NCBI GenBank assembly: GCA_002007465.1
Contig: LNAC01000018.1
Coordinates: forward strand, 7,179,583-7,243,582
Direction of reading: 5' to 3'
From: Ailurus styani
Taxonomy: Eukaryota; Chordata; Mammalia; Carnivora; Ailuridae
DNA length: 64,000 bases
Of this stretch, positions 45,259 through 57,316 are shown piece after piece. The notes under the pieces were generated by a model. That model was not told the origin of the DNA, searched no databases, and saw only the letters and a list, made by a program, of their open reading frames with translations. Both the position numbers and the translations under genes were made by a program. The first letter of the stretch is position 1, and every line of letters begins with the position of its first letter.

Positions 45259-48200
45259 CTGTAAGAAAGCAGACAGCCCAGGTGAGTAGCCCCAGCAGTC
45301 ACCTGCTGGTCTCACTACAGAGAACACACAGCCCAAGGGCCAGGTCGGGGTCCGTGGTGGGCAGGTCTCTATCCTGGCAGTTCTCCAGCCTGCAGCATGG
45401 CAGAATCTCCAGAAGCCACCCCTGGAGTCTCCCTGACAGAGGCTGAGCCAGAACACAGACCCCATGTACGCTCAGGTGTATGCTCCAATGCCTCCTGGCT
45501 GGCGGCTCTGATGACAAGTCACATAGGAAAGGAGGCAGGCAGCGAAGCACACACCTGGGAGCCAACACCACTTCCAGGCACCCTGAGCTGGTAACCAAAA
45601 CCATGGAGAACCAAATGCTAGACTCCCAGCCTGGCCTTTGAGGCCTCCGTGGCAGCCCACCAGTGTCTCCAGCTTCGGTTCATAGGATTTTGTGACCTAC
45701 TTAACATTCGACAGGCAGATGGGTCTGTCTGTCTTCCCCAAGGCAAATCCCACTCGTTCCTACTTTAGGGCCTCTGCTCTTGTTCCTCTCTCTGCCTGGA
45801 AGCCAACTCTCCTCATCAGTCAGGTCTCAGCTCACCCATCAGGCCCTCAGAGACCTTTCCCGACCACCCCCAACCTGAAACTCCATTAGCGTGTCCTGTT
45901 TTCTTTACAGCACTTATCAGTATGTGCAATTACCGTCTTCTCTCCCAGCGTGGAGGTAAGCTGTGGGAGGGCTTCTGCCTGCTGTGTTTTGCACTTAGAA
46001 CAGGGTCTGGCATGTCGCGGGTGCTCAGGAAATACTCACAGAACGACTGACTGCACAGGTGCACAAGAGACCACAGGCCAACCTCACAGCGTGCTGGACC
46101 TGGGGTCTGAAGCCCCAGCTGTACTCCGGAATGACATGACCGACCCGCCTTACATTTAAGTCACCTTCTGTCACAGCAACAATTTCCCTTTACTGGGGGC
46201 AGTGTTCCAGGTGCTGAGCCATCACACCACCCACAACCGTGCTTCGTCCTTGCCACTGGCACTCCAAATGGTGACTACAATGCTGTGTCCACTCTCCCAG
46301 GGCCTGGGATTCACACTCTAGTCAGCGTGATCCCAAGGGTCACGGTCCTAACGTTCACACTTGCTGATGCTCTCTGGCTCCGGCTCCTCACATGCCAACG
46401 GCATCAGGAGCACCAGCCCCATCTCACTGCATGGCCGTGAGGGGGATCGCATAACACACCTGAAAACACATTGCAAACTCTTGTGTCCCTGACGGCTGAG
46501 AGCACAGTGACACTGCACCCCTGCCCCACCTCTGGAACCACAGGGCAGGTCAGGAAATGATGGGGCTCGTGAGGAAGGGCTGACGGGTAAGGACCTCACA
46601 CTGCCCGGTTCCGGCCATCACGGCAGCAGGTGGAGAGCAAGGGACAGCAACCAAAGTTGCTGCCAACACCCAGCACGCATGGTCCTATCCCTGGTCACCA
46701 GGAACTGGCTGGACAGTAGGCCCATTTTCACGAGGGGATATTTTCCACTAGAGGTCTCATTAGAAGCTGGGGCTCCATTTGGGCGCCAAGACTGTAAACA
46801 ATTTGATACACTTCTCTGTGCTCTAAAATTTAAATCCTCCCCGGCCTGTTCACATTTCCTCAGGTGGAGCCAGGCTCAGAGAGTGTGGTTTCCAACCTCA
46901 CTGGGCGTTTTCAAGCGCTGCCTTCCTCTGTGGGGTAAGAACACGGCCTTGGGCAGGGATCTGTGTGAATGCTTCGAATTCCAGAGGGCAGCCAATCTGA
47001 GCTGGGATGTTATCAGAGAGAAATCGGGGCAGGAAGAGTAAAAAGGCCACAGGTGGAACGTTTCCTCACGGAGCTCTGCTCCACTGGAGGATGTCGGGCA
47101 GGGGAGGGTCACGGGCACACGGGGGCAAAGCTGGGGGCCCTGTGTGAGCCACAGCAGGAGCTGCCGTCAGCCCGGGCCCTGGACAGTAGGCGGCTTCCTA
47201 TCTAGTTTTGTCTCCATGGGCCAAACGGGCGAGTTAGTGGAGTGTGGTTCAAGCTGCAAACACTGCAGTGTGTGCTTGGTGACGGTGCTGGGACAGACCG
47301 AGCAGATGGTTTTAGGTTCTGCCCTTGGGAATGGGGATAGTCTGTTGCTGGTGGCCCGGGCTGGCTCTTTGTTCAGTAACCACGGGGTACATATGTGTGG
47401 ACTGTCCACTCTGCTGCACTGGGTGCTCAGCCGTCAGAGATCAATAAACTGTGGGTGCTGTCCCTGGGGAGCTGGGGGTGCAAGCTGAGGGGGAAGGAGC
47501 AGGCAGGTAACGTCAGTGACATTGCTAAATCCAAAGCAGAGTTATGGGAGCAGAAAGCCCTTCCCTCCCTAGCCCTGGAGCCTCTCCCCCACCCCCTTTC
47601 AGAGCCAGATTTCTCGACTGCTATGAACACACACTGGCTTCCTTTCTTTACCCTCATCTGGCCGCTCCCCACAAATAGCCCTTGCGGGGGTGACCAATGG
47701 ACTCCATGGCACTAGTGGCCAGCTCCCAGACCTTCATTTTCTTGACAACTCATCTGTGTCTCTTGTGTGTTGAAACCCACCCCGACTTAACTCCAGGAGC
47801 CCTGGCTTTCCTCCTATCAGCTCCTGCTGCTTCTCCATCTCCCTAGGCATCTCCTTCTCCTTGCTACAGTCTTAAATGTGGCTTCCTCAGCTCTGCCTTG
47901 AACCCCCCTTTTTCTCTCGCCCCATGCTCTTCCTCCCGTGTAGGTGCAGTCACTGTCTGTACGGCCACAGCCCCTGAACGCACACCCCCATACCCATGCA
48001 GGCTTGTGTGCCCTCTCTAGCTCTGCCTGCAGTCTCTCAGCACTGAACTCACCTTCACTTCCCGCCGGAGCCCACTCCCCCTCCAGGGAGCCACCACCCA
48101 CTCGCTGATTCACCTGTGACGTAGGGTCCTCCCGGCCCCTCCCTCTCCCTTTCATTCAAATGCTTACTGTGCTCAGTCATGCACCTGTCGCCTCTACCCC

Positions 48201-48374
48201 CATGGCCGTCGCCACTGTCTGTGGAGCCCTCCTGCCAGACCCCAAACTGCAGACGCACCCACATACCCACTGTTACTTCAGCAGTTCCCATCTTGCCTTT
48301 GGTCTTTTCTGAGGCCTGCTGCACAGTGTTTATGGGAATGTGAGTGGGACCCATGGCCCTAGGCCCACCGGTAC
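45259..48374 (-). other. TLN2 intron with L2
   Basis: This 3116 nt intron contains a well-preserved L2 3' end (45760-46055) and a weak MIR-like stretch (about 46340-46560). The remainder (46600-48370) is C/T-rich unique sequence without recognised elements or genes. Confidence 0.85.
45760..46055 (+). repeat. L2 LINE 3' end
   Basis: It follows the L2 consensus in order: 'ctctctgcctggaagccaac', 'tcaggtctcagctcacccat', 'cagagacctttcccgaccac', 'ctttacagcacttatcagta', 'ttagaacagggtctggcatg' and 'gtgctcaggaaatactcaca'. Confidence 0.85.
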
Positions 48375-48558
48375 CTGTGTCTCAGGGTCATCAGAGCCCA
48401 GGCTGGCGGCCCCCAGCTTGACCACCTCAGCAAGCTGGGTGATGGTGGCGGCTGACGACTGGGCGGCCTGGGCCAGCTTGTCTGGCGTGGACGCGGCCCC
48501 TGACACCAGCAGCTTCGTGTCTTCCACCAAGGCCTTGGCTGTCTTCAGAATGTTCTCC
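48375..48558 (-). CDS. TLN2: Talin-2 exon: R11
   Basis: The 184-nt exon completes a split Arg codon and adds 61 residues (about 2017-2078). It reads (R)ENILKTAKALVEDTKLLVSG, then STPDKLAQAAQSSAATITQL, and ends GSDDPETQ. It forms middle helices of R11. With the upstream 167-nt exon it totals 351 nt, so the pair is in frame while each alone is not. The donor CAG|gtaccg has C at +5, one of the weaker donors in the gene. Confidence 0.98.
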
Positions 48559-49486
48559 CTGAGAAAGTGGGGAGGGGGACAGAGGGCAGAGCTTGGCTAC
48601 TTGTAGTTAGGAAGCAAAGAAACCCTTCCTAAGGGATTTTTTGTTAAAGGGCTTTGAAGAACAGAGAGGATGGATTTCCCCTTCCTTATCGGGGTGCTGT
48701 CTGTGTAGGAAAACGGGAAGAGGCGAGTCAACCTGGTATCCAGAGTTGATTAATGGTAAACTTAAGTGACAGATTCAGGCCCACCAGTCTGACTCTCTTC
48801 CCCCAACCCTATAGCTCAGTGAGAGGTCAGCTTCTTTCCTGTGGCCCCCCCTAAATACTTCACAGCTACAGGGAGCTGCAAGGACCTATGGGCCATCAGA
48901 ACCCAAAGGTCTGCAACCTGGATTGGGTGACAGCATTGGTAATCTCCTTCCTAGCCCAGCTCTGGGACTGAAGAGAGAGGAAGAAAGGTACCGGGCACGT
49001 GGCAAGGCTATGGAGGGCAAGGCTATGGGGGAGGGCTCCCCAGCGGCAGATGGAGACCCCACACCAGCCTCCAGGAGCAGGGCCTGAGCAGCCATCCTGG
49101 GATAGACAGCAGGCTCTGAGCCCCACTCTCCATTTATGTCACGGCTCAATGGGGCCGTCCTGGCCACTCCTACTCCCACTGGGGCTGGGAACAAATCAGA
49201 GGCGCATCTTTCTAGCTTGGAAAGTAGAAGAAGTAAAAGCTGTCCTGTGCCGGAGCAGGCTGGATTCAGGCTACCAAAAGCACAAAGCTGGAACATGACT
49301 ATGTGTTTACAGTTGGCAAAAGGGGCTTGTTTTGATTATGTGGTTCCCTTTCTCCCCTTGAGAATCTTACTGAAATCAAAATGGTTAACCACATTTCTGG
49401 CTCCTGGGCAGAGTCTCCAAAGTCCATCAGGCCAGCCTGAATCTCTCCCCAGCCAGGAGGCCCCAGGATGATCCCCACCCCCAAAC
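48559..49486 (-). other. TLN2 intron
   Basis: This 928 nt intron has no recognised repeat. C/T-rich sequence precedes the acceptor. No gene is seen. Confidence 0.85.
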
Positions 49487-49653
49487 CTGTGGTCTGCAAA
49501 GGTCTCGTTGTTCTCCGCATTCAGGGTCCCCGCAGTTGCAAACATGATGGTGGTGTCCAGGTCGGCTATAATCCCAGACACAGCAGTGGCAGCTGTGATA
49601 CATGCCTGCGTCCCCTTGTTCCCAGCCTGCAGAGCTGACAGCACCAACGACAC
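49487..49653 (-). CDS. TLN2: Talin-2 exon: end of R10 and start of R11
   Basis: The 167-nt exon gives 55 residues and two bases of an Arg codon (about 1962-2017). It starts VSLVLSALQAGNKGTQACIT and ends NAENNETFADH. Its first residues complete the vinculin-binding helix (VBS3 in talin-1, 1944-1969) that begins in the upstream exon. The next part, TAVSGIIADLDTTIMFATAG, is the first R11 helix. The donor is AG|gtttgg. An antisense L1 lies 82 bp upstream of its acceptor. Confidence 0.98.
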
Positions 49654-49734
49654 CTGTAGCCAGAGAGGGGGTGTCAGGGCGAATGGGGAAATGCAGAAAA
49701 TGTAACCCAAAGATTTTCAGACTCAAATGTCACT

Positions 49735-52650
49735 GAAAAAAAAAGCCACTCAAAAAATAGAAAAGGATGGACTTCTTCCAAAGTCATTTATAAAGCCCAA
49801 ATTACCCTGATACCAAAACCAGACAAGGGTACCACAAGAAAGGAAAATTTCAGGCCATTCCTGATGAACAAACACAGCACAAAAATCCTCAACAAAATAT
49901 CAGGGCAGTGAATTCAACAATTCATTAAAAGGATCATACACCATCATTAAGTGGGATTTATTCTGGGGATGCAAGGATGATTCGACATCCACAGATCAGC
50001 CCATGTGCTACACAAATAAACGATAAAAATCTTATGATCATCTTAATAGATATAGAAAAAGCATTTGACAAAATTAAACACCCACTGATAATAAAAACTT
50101 TCAACAAAGTGGGGACAAAGAGAACATATCTCAACGTAATAAAGGCCATACATGACAAATCCACAGCTAACACCATACTCAATGGTGAAAAGCTCAAAGC
50201 TTTTCCTCTAAGATCGGGAATGAGACAAAGATCCCCACCCTTGCCACTTTTATTCAACAGAGTATTGGAAGCCCCAGCCAAAGCAATTGGGCAATTAAAA
50301 TAATTAAAAGGCATCCACATTGTAAAGGAAGAAGTAAAACCACCACTATTGGCTGATGACATACTGTATACAGAAAACTCTAAAGACTCCATCAAAAACT
50401 GTCAGGGACTAATCAATGAATTTAGTAGAGTTGAGGGTTACAAAATCAATACACAAAAAATCTGTTGGTGTATTGCAATAAGCTAATACTGAACTAATAC
50501 TGAACTATCGGAAACAGAATACTGAAGCTAATAATGAATATCAGAAAGAGAAATTAAGAAAACACTACCATTTACACAACTGCATCAAAAAGAATAAAAT
50601 ACCTAGGACTACATTTAACCAAGGGGGTGAGAGACCTGTATATGGAAAACTACAAGATGTTAAAGAAAGAGTTGAAGAAGGCACAAATAAATGGAAAGAT
50701 ATTCCTTGCTCACAGACTGGAAGAATCAATATTGTTAAAATGTCCATACTAGCGAAAGCTGTCTACAGATCCAACACAATCCCTATTGAAATTCCAATGG
50801 CATTTTTTTTTTCACAGAAGTACAACAAACAATCTCAAAATTTCTACAGAACCACAAAAGACCCTGAGTAACCAAAGCAATCTTGAGAAAGAAGAACATA
50901 GTTGGAGGTCTCATGTTTCCTGATTTAAAACTATATTACAAAGCTAAAGGAATCAAAAGAGTATGGTACTGGCATAAAAACAGACACATGAATCAATGGA
51001 CCAGAAAGCCCAGAAATAAACCCAAGCATATACAACTAACTTATGACAAAGGAGCCACAAACATACAATGGAGAAAGGGCAGTCTCTTGGACAAATGGTG
51101 TTGGGAATACTGGAGAGCTACATGTAAAAAAAAAAAGAAAGAAAGAAAGAAAGAAAATGGACCATTGCCTTACAGCACACAAAAATTAACTTAAAATGGA
51201 TTAAAGACTTGAATGTAAGACCTGACACCATAAAAATTCTATAAGAAAACATAGGCAGTAACCTCCTTGACACAGGTCTTTGTGATGATTTTTAGAATCT
51301 GACACCAAAAACAAAAGTCAGCAAATGCAAGAATGAACAAGTGGGGCTCTGTGAAACTAAAAAGTTTCTGCACGACAAAGAAACCATCAGCAAAATGAAA
51401 AAAGCAACTTACTGATTAAATATTTGAAAATCCTGTATCCGATAAGGGTTTAACATTGAAAATATATATAGCATACATACAACTCAACAGCCAAATAACA
51501 ATCCAATTAAAAATGGGTGGAAGATCTGAAAAGACATTTTTGCAAAGAAGACAAACAGATGGACAATAGGTACATGAAAAGATGCTCAATATCATTAAAT
51601 ATTAAGAAAATGCAGATCAAAACCACAGCAAGATATCATCTCACACCTGCTCACATGGCTATCATCAAGAAGTCAAGTAATAACAAGTGTTGGCAAAGAT
51701 GCAGTGAAAAGGGAACCCAGTGCCCTATTGGTGGAATGTAAGTTGGCTCAGCCACTGTGAAAAACAATATGGGGGTTCCTCAAAAAACTACCAATAGAAC
51801 TACCATAGGATCCAACTACTGCAGTTCTGGATATTTATCTGAAGAAAACAAATTCTAACTCAAAAACATATGTACCTCTGTGTTCACTGCAGCATTATTT
51901 ACAATAGCTAATCTATGGAAGCAACCGAAATGTCCACAGATGGATGAATGGATAAAGAAAATATGGTATATGTTAGTAGGATATTATTCAGCCATAAGAA
52001 GAATGAAATTTTGCCATTTGTGACAACATGGACAGACTTCGAGGGCATTATGCTAAGTGTAGTCAGCCAGAGAAAAAAATGCCATATGATCTCTCTTACA
52101 CGTGGAACCTGAAATAAAACAAAACCCCCAAGCTCATGGATACAGAGAACAAGATGGTAGTTGCCAGAGGCAGGGGATGGGAGTTAGGAGAAATGGTTGA
52201 ACTTTTTTGTTTGTTTGAATGCATTGAATAAAAATTAAAAGCAGAACAAACAAAACCCAGCCAACCAACCTTATAGCAACAGGGATCAGTTTTCTGGTGG
52301 GAGGGAAGGTGTGGATTGAACAAATGTGTTTAAAAGGCACAAACTTCCAGTTACAGAATAAGTAAGTACTAGGGATACAGTGGACAACATGGTGATCACA
52401 GTTGACTTTCATATATATCGCACAGCAGTGTTAAGAGCGAATCTTAAGAGTTCTTGTCACCAGGAACAAATATATATATTTTGTATTGACATGAGATGGG
52501 TGTTAACCAGACTTACTGTGGTAATCACTTTACATGTAATACATGAAAGACAAACCATCATGCTGCACACCCTAGACTTCTGCAGTACCACGTACCAGTC
52601 ATATCTCAAAACCAGGAGAAAAGGCAAAAAACAAACAAGAACAGTGAATT
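49735..52650 (+). mobile_element. L1 retrotransposon, 5'-truncated and inactive
   Basis: About 2.9 kb of L1 lie antisense to TLN2. Reverse-transcriptase motifs are visible: [10 protein letters not shown] at about 50047-50076, [10 protein letters not shown] at about 50197-50226, and LADDILY at about 50346-50370, which is the catalytic motif with Leu for Phe or Tyr. The C-terminal ORF2 region and an old-type 3' UTR follow (from about 51900). Frameshifts and stops break the frame repeatedly, so no protein can be made. An (aaag)n microsatellite lies at 51128-51155. The 3' end is approximate. Confidence 0.93.
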
Positions 52651-52719
52651 TTCTCTCCGGGACTCAATGCAGCCGATGGGTTAACACGTGTTTTGGTGTC
52701 AACATTTCAGGCTAAAGAC

Positions 52720-52900
52720 TAGTATTTCCATTTGCTGGCTAAACAACTTTGGGCATATGTTTGATCTTGTTTAGCGTCCTCATCTGTAAAATGGGGATCC
52801 TATTTTTTACCTATCAGGGTTGTTGGGTGGAACAAGGGGGAAATGTACATCTATTCTCTAGCATGGTACATAGTAAGTGATCAGTAGAGAGCAGATAATT
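52720..52900 (+). repeat. MIR SINE remnant
   Basis: 'aaacaactttgggcatatgt' then 'agcgtcctcatctgtaaaat', 'ggggatcctattttttacct' and 'agcatggtacatagtaagtg' is clear forward MIR order. It is better preserved than most MIRs here. Confidence 0.85.
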
Positions 52901-53199
52901 TTAATAGGATTATGTTTCTGGGACCAGAGAGAAGGTCAGGCTCCTGTGACAGGTGGGGCCATTTCTGTCCCCTCTGATCAGGTTTTCTGGAGAACAGTCT
53001 TAACACTCATCATTCCTGCCCTTGTTTGCTTCTGGGCTGGAAAAGCTTCAGGGTGGACCCCATTGTGGCTAGAGCCCAGAGCATACCTGCGTATGTCCCC
53101 TCTCCACCGCAATGCTCCCTTGCATTATCACCTGCCACTAAATAACAATTCCAGTGACTTGAGAATCCAGCAAGTCGGCTCTGTTCACTCCGGTGACTT

Positions 53200-53560
53200 C
53201 CATGCCAGAAACCCTCTGCCGCCACCTGCCACCCTTCACCCCCTCCAGAACACCCCCACTGTTCCTAGAGACACCTTCCCACAATACAAAGCTAACTCCA
53301 CCACACCCTTGGGTACAATTCTCCCCTGCTGTCAAAGGAAGATGAACTCCTTGTACAACCAGTTCAACTTCTCTGGCCTCCTACCACATTCTTGCCACAT
53401 CAACCAGCTCGTCACTTCCCCAAACATCCCCTGACTCTCCAGCAGTGGGTCTGCCCCCTGCCTGCAATGCCCCCTCCCTGTTCTCCAGCTACCAACCTGC
53501 TCACCCTGCAAAAGACAACTCCAAGTCCCCACCGTCCTCATCCAGAGACACAGCTTGCAT
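53200..53560 (+). repeat. L2-like remnant
   Basis: 'cctgcctgcaatgccccctc' preceded by 'tctctggcctcctaccacat' resembles the middle of the L2 3' end ('cccctgcctggaatgcc'). It gives a spurious open frame on the plus strand. Confidence 0.5.
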
Positions 53561-55109
53561 CCTGGGGATTCCACGGCAAGCTGTCCCTGCCCCCAGGACA
53601 GCCCAGTTAGCAGGTTAAAACAGCATGCCTCTGGCTAGTGACTGGAGACTCTGAGTCTGGGGACGGTCTGGGTCCTATTAATCTCTGTGCATACACCTAC
53701 CATCCTTGACTACGGCTGACCCAAAGAGGAGTCTGAAAATGTTCTGTGAATGCACTGTTTAAAAACACACTGACCTGGATGGAGGACTTACACCATCAGT
53801 GAGAGCAGAAAGTTTGTATGCTCTCTTCCTTCTGTGCTCCTCAGCTCTTGGCAGAGCTGGTAGACACAGCCTAGGCGGCAGGGTAGGGGGCCCACTTCCT
53901 GAGCACCCGCCACGTCCCAAGACGAGCCTGCAAAGATTGGTTTCTCTTCCTCATTTGCCTGATCCTGCTTCCCAGAGTTCAATGCCACTATGTTCCACCA
54001 GGAAAAGTCAGATGGCACAGAGCTGGCCCAAGAACGAAGTATCTAGTTTCTGGAAAGAACTCCCAGAGGACAGGTGACAAAGGCCAAGACAAGGCATCCC
54101 AAGTCTGGGAGGGACGTTCTCAGTCAGACCAAAGGAGAGAGAGAGTCCAGAAACAGTGTCACACCTGCTAAAAAAGGCACCCAAGTCAGCAGTTTATGTA
54201 ACAGCTATGAGTCCCCAGGGGATGAGGCACAAAGGTGAGCAAGTCAAGGGGCCCATGGCTGGTGGGAAGTTATGGACAAAGCCAAGCCACGTAAGAAAGA
54301 CACACCAGGTAGAGATAGTCAGGCAGGACATGGAGCAAGAAAGCACCGAACAGGCTAGTTCAGTCTGAACAGCCGATTCCCTGCCTTTGGGCCTCTTCCA
54401 GGTGTCCTAACTCAGGGACCCTGTGCTGGGAGAAGCAGGAAGACGGAGAACAGCTCAGCAAGATCATGGTGCTGGGCCCCACTGGCCAACATTGTGCAGC
54501 CCGGACTCCACCCTCCCTCCTTCAGTTGCCAGGTCCAAGGTCTTCGATGGGAGAACTTGGCAGGGGTAACTTCAACAACAAGGAAGGGCTTTGAAAGGAG
54601 GGAGAATGCCTTCCTCCAGCTGAGAGATTGATTTCCTCATCCCATGGAGTCCCAGGGGGCCCGGGCAGGCCTGTGGGCTGCAGGAGAAGGCCAGACACTG
54701 CTCGGCCTCGGTGAGGGGCCAGGTACACAGTGGCCTCTGCGGCAACAGCTGCCAGATGCGGGGTCCCCCACCCCTCAAGTTTGGTTGCCAGCTTCTAAGC
54801 AGGGGACAGCTCTATGACCTGGGGACCCAAGTGAAGGGAGGGACAAGCCAGCATAGCATGATGCTCCAGCCTGCACTTTGAGTGGCCTGGAGGACAGCTG
54901 TCCTGAAAAAAGACTCAAGAGAGACAAGCCAAGCAGGAGAGGAGTATTCTGGGGGGTGGGGGAGGTGTAAGGGAGCCCCGGGAGTGCAGGGACGATGAGA
55001 ATGGGCTTTGTCCGGCAGGGAGCCAGGTGGGCGAAGAGAATCTGAAGACAGTTTACAGAGAGCAGCAGCCAGGATGCCGGACGTGGGGAACCGTGTGTCT
55101 GGCCCTGTG

Positions 55110-55230
55110 CCAAGCACTTTTACACACAGCACTGCATCTCATTCTCAGCGCCCTGTGGGCCTGGCTTGTATCTCCCTGTACTCATTCTGCAGACGAGGGC
55201 GTCGGAAGGGGCTCGGAAGGGGGAAGTCAC
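55110..55230 (-). repeat. MIR-like SINE remnant
   Basis: 'ctgtgccaagcacttttaca' followed by 'gcactgcatctcattctcag' and 'ctcattctgcagacgagg' is reverse-oriented MIR order. Confidence 0.6.
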
Positions 55231-55821
55231 TGTGCTGAGACCCTAGCGCCCCACGTACTACGCTGTGTATGGGGTTCTCTCCACCAACAGCCACTGTTAG
55301 AGATCGAACACCTCCAACAGGTTCCTGCTCTCACCACCAAGGTGCTGGGCCACTTTGGGCAGGGTGCTCAACACTTCCCCGAACTTCACAGTCTCTTCTG
55401 GGAGCAGAAAGGTTACCCGAAGAGAGCCTTAGGCCCTTCCCAGAGCCCAGCACCTGCGAGCCTCCCTGACAAGGAAGCCCAGGGGACACGTGTCAAAAGG
55501 GGTTGCAGGGTGCGGCTCCTGGTGTTCAGGTGACTCCTGGTGTCCCGTCTGCCTGCAGGAAAGTCCATCAACAAGGTGTACCGCCGGGGCCCTGACTTTT
55601 GAGGGAACAGTCCCTCTCGTGTTCTCAGTTTCTCAGGGCTATGATCACCCCAGCCCCCTGATGGGCTCCATCCCTGGGGAATTCCTGCATGAGGGAGAAG
55701 ACCACCAGACCTGACCGGATCGTCTTTTGCTTGGCCTCCCGTTATGTTCCTGGTCACCGTGGGCCACCGAGGGCCAGTGTGGGTTATGGCAGCTGCATTG
55801 GGCCCGAGGGCTGCTCCTTAC

Positions 55822-55968
55822 CTTCTCTGTGACTGCACGGGCACACTCGATGAGCTCCCTCTTGGTGTAGCTGTCTGTGGGGCACACCTGGAGGGCCCCC
55901 GCCTTCTGCACCAGGAAGATGCAGCCGTGGCCCAGGTCCTGCACGCGAGTGCGAATCTGGAAGCCGAT
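55822..55968 (-). CDS. TLN2: Talin-2 exon: R10 with first half of a vinculin-binding helix
   Basis: The 147-nt exon gives 49 residues in phase 0 (about 1913-1961). It starts IGFQIRTRVQDLGHGCIFLV and ends YTKRELIECARAVTEK. The last 16 residues begin the vinculin-binding helix that corresponds to talin-1 VBS3 (helix 50); the helix continues after a 6.2 kb intron. The rest forms helices of R10. The acceptor is 'gcctccacag' before ATC and the donor AAG|gtaagg, the strongest donor in the window. Confidence 0.98.
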
Positions 55969-57157
55969 CTGTGGAGGCAAGCCCGGGGTGGGGAAGGAGA
56001 GGCATGAAGGATTCTGCCATGGAGGGCTCCCCTATGTGGAAAATTTCTTCTACGTCCTATGGGAGCCTGGCTAGGAAAATTCCACTGCTGTTAGGAGTCT
56101 GTGCTTGGTGGAGTATGGAATTTGGTTGATTTTACTTCCCTTTTTAGAGCCTGTAAAATGCCCACAGTCCCCAGGAAGTAAGCCTGTGTCTCATCATCCT
56201 AGCCTAATGCCTTTCTGATATTTGTTACCTTTTCTGGTGTATTGTTTACTTGTATCCCGGGCCACATGACAGAAATGTTAGAAGAACTCTGCGGGGGTAA
56301 TTATTATTCATTCATGCGTTTATTGAGCTCCTACTGTGTGTCAAGGCCTCTCCTGAGCAGGGATTGCATTTACTTTCATTTATTCTGCACGGCAGCCCTA
56401 GAAAGTAATTAGAAGTTCAAAATATATAGCTTTGGTAAGAAGCATAAAGCATTCAGGTTCTTGCAAAGTTGGTAAGTTTACAAGCAGAACACCCCCTTCC
56501 CTCAGCTGTGCCCCGTGGTGAGAGCCACCATGCTGGGCCCAGGCTTCCTTTCTCTACGTCCAGGTTGTGGTTTCCTTAAAAAGGTACATTTTTAGAGTTA
56601 AAGGCTCAGCAGTCACGCACTCTTTTAATGACCCCTGAGTTGTGTGATTATAAAAGGTACTTTGCCTAAAAGAACCCAAATGAGCTCCACGATGGATAGG
56701 CTGTCTCTTTAAGGCATAATAAATTCCACCTCCCGAAAGTTTGCATTCCTCTGGCTGTTTCATGTCAATTTTCATTCTGGTCTGATCAATACAGCTGCCA
56801 TAAATAATCTGCCCTCCAGCTCAGGTAAGCAACTAAAAACAAAACACCTCAAGCTTTAGTTAGCAAGTGTTATTTCCAGGACTCCACAATAGCAAGAGAT
56901 GGCTTCTCCTTCCAGCATCTACCAAGAAGAGCTACTAAGATCTCAGGTATCTTGAGTAAAGGCTGGGAGATCTGGACCACCAGGCTGCTCTCTACCAGCA
57001 CTGTCCTATTCGAGTTCAAGGTGGTGGTGGGGGGTTGGGGTAGCAAAGGAGGATGCAAATGTTAACTCTATTATTGAAACACATCAGGCTTCTAGGGAAA
57101 AAAGGGTAATTCCTTTATCCCCTTAAGGCCCAAAGGATATTTAAAATCCATTCAATA

Positions 57158-57316
57158 GGGGTACCTGGGTGGCTCAGTCAGTTAAGCGTCTGCCTTCGGC
57201 TCAGGTCATGATCCCAGGGTCCTGGGATGGAGTCCGAGCCTGCTTCTCTCTCTCCCTCTGCTTGCTACTCCCCCTACTTGTGCTCTCAGCCTCTCTATCA
57301 AATAAAATCTTTAAAA
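57158..57316 (+). mobile_element. Can-SINE, internally shortened
   Basis: It starts 'gggtacctgggtggctcagt', continues 'gtctgccttcggctcaggtc' and 'atgatcccagggtcctggga', then jumps to 'gagcctgcttctctctctcc'. The usual 'gctccctgctcag' segment is missing. The tail is 'tcaaataaaatctttaaaaa'. No convincing duplication flanks it. Confidence 0.92.

Larger units (their letters stand above)
49654..55821 (-). other. TLN2 intron with long antisense L1
   Basis: This 6168 nt intron contains L1 sequence over about 49735-52650, a MIR (52720-52900), an L2-like stretch (about 53200-53560) and a MIR (about 55110-55230). The segment 53600-55100 is C/G-rich unique sequence without recognised genes. Confidence 0.9.

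Noticed and set aside
49977..50303. 108-codon frame resembling reverse transcriptase
   Set aside because: It is a remnant of L1 ORF2 inside a broken element, not a gene. It is reported as part of the mobile element.
52877..53434. 185-codon plus-strand frame
   Set aside because: It covers a MIR tail and an L2-like remnant. The codons are C/T-rich noise.
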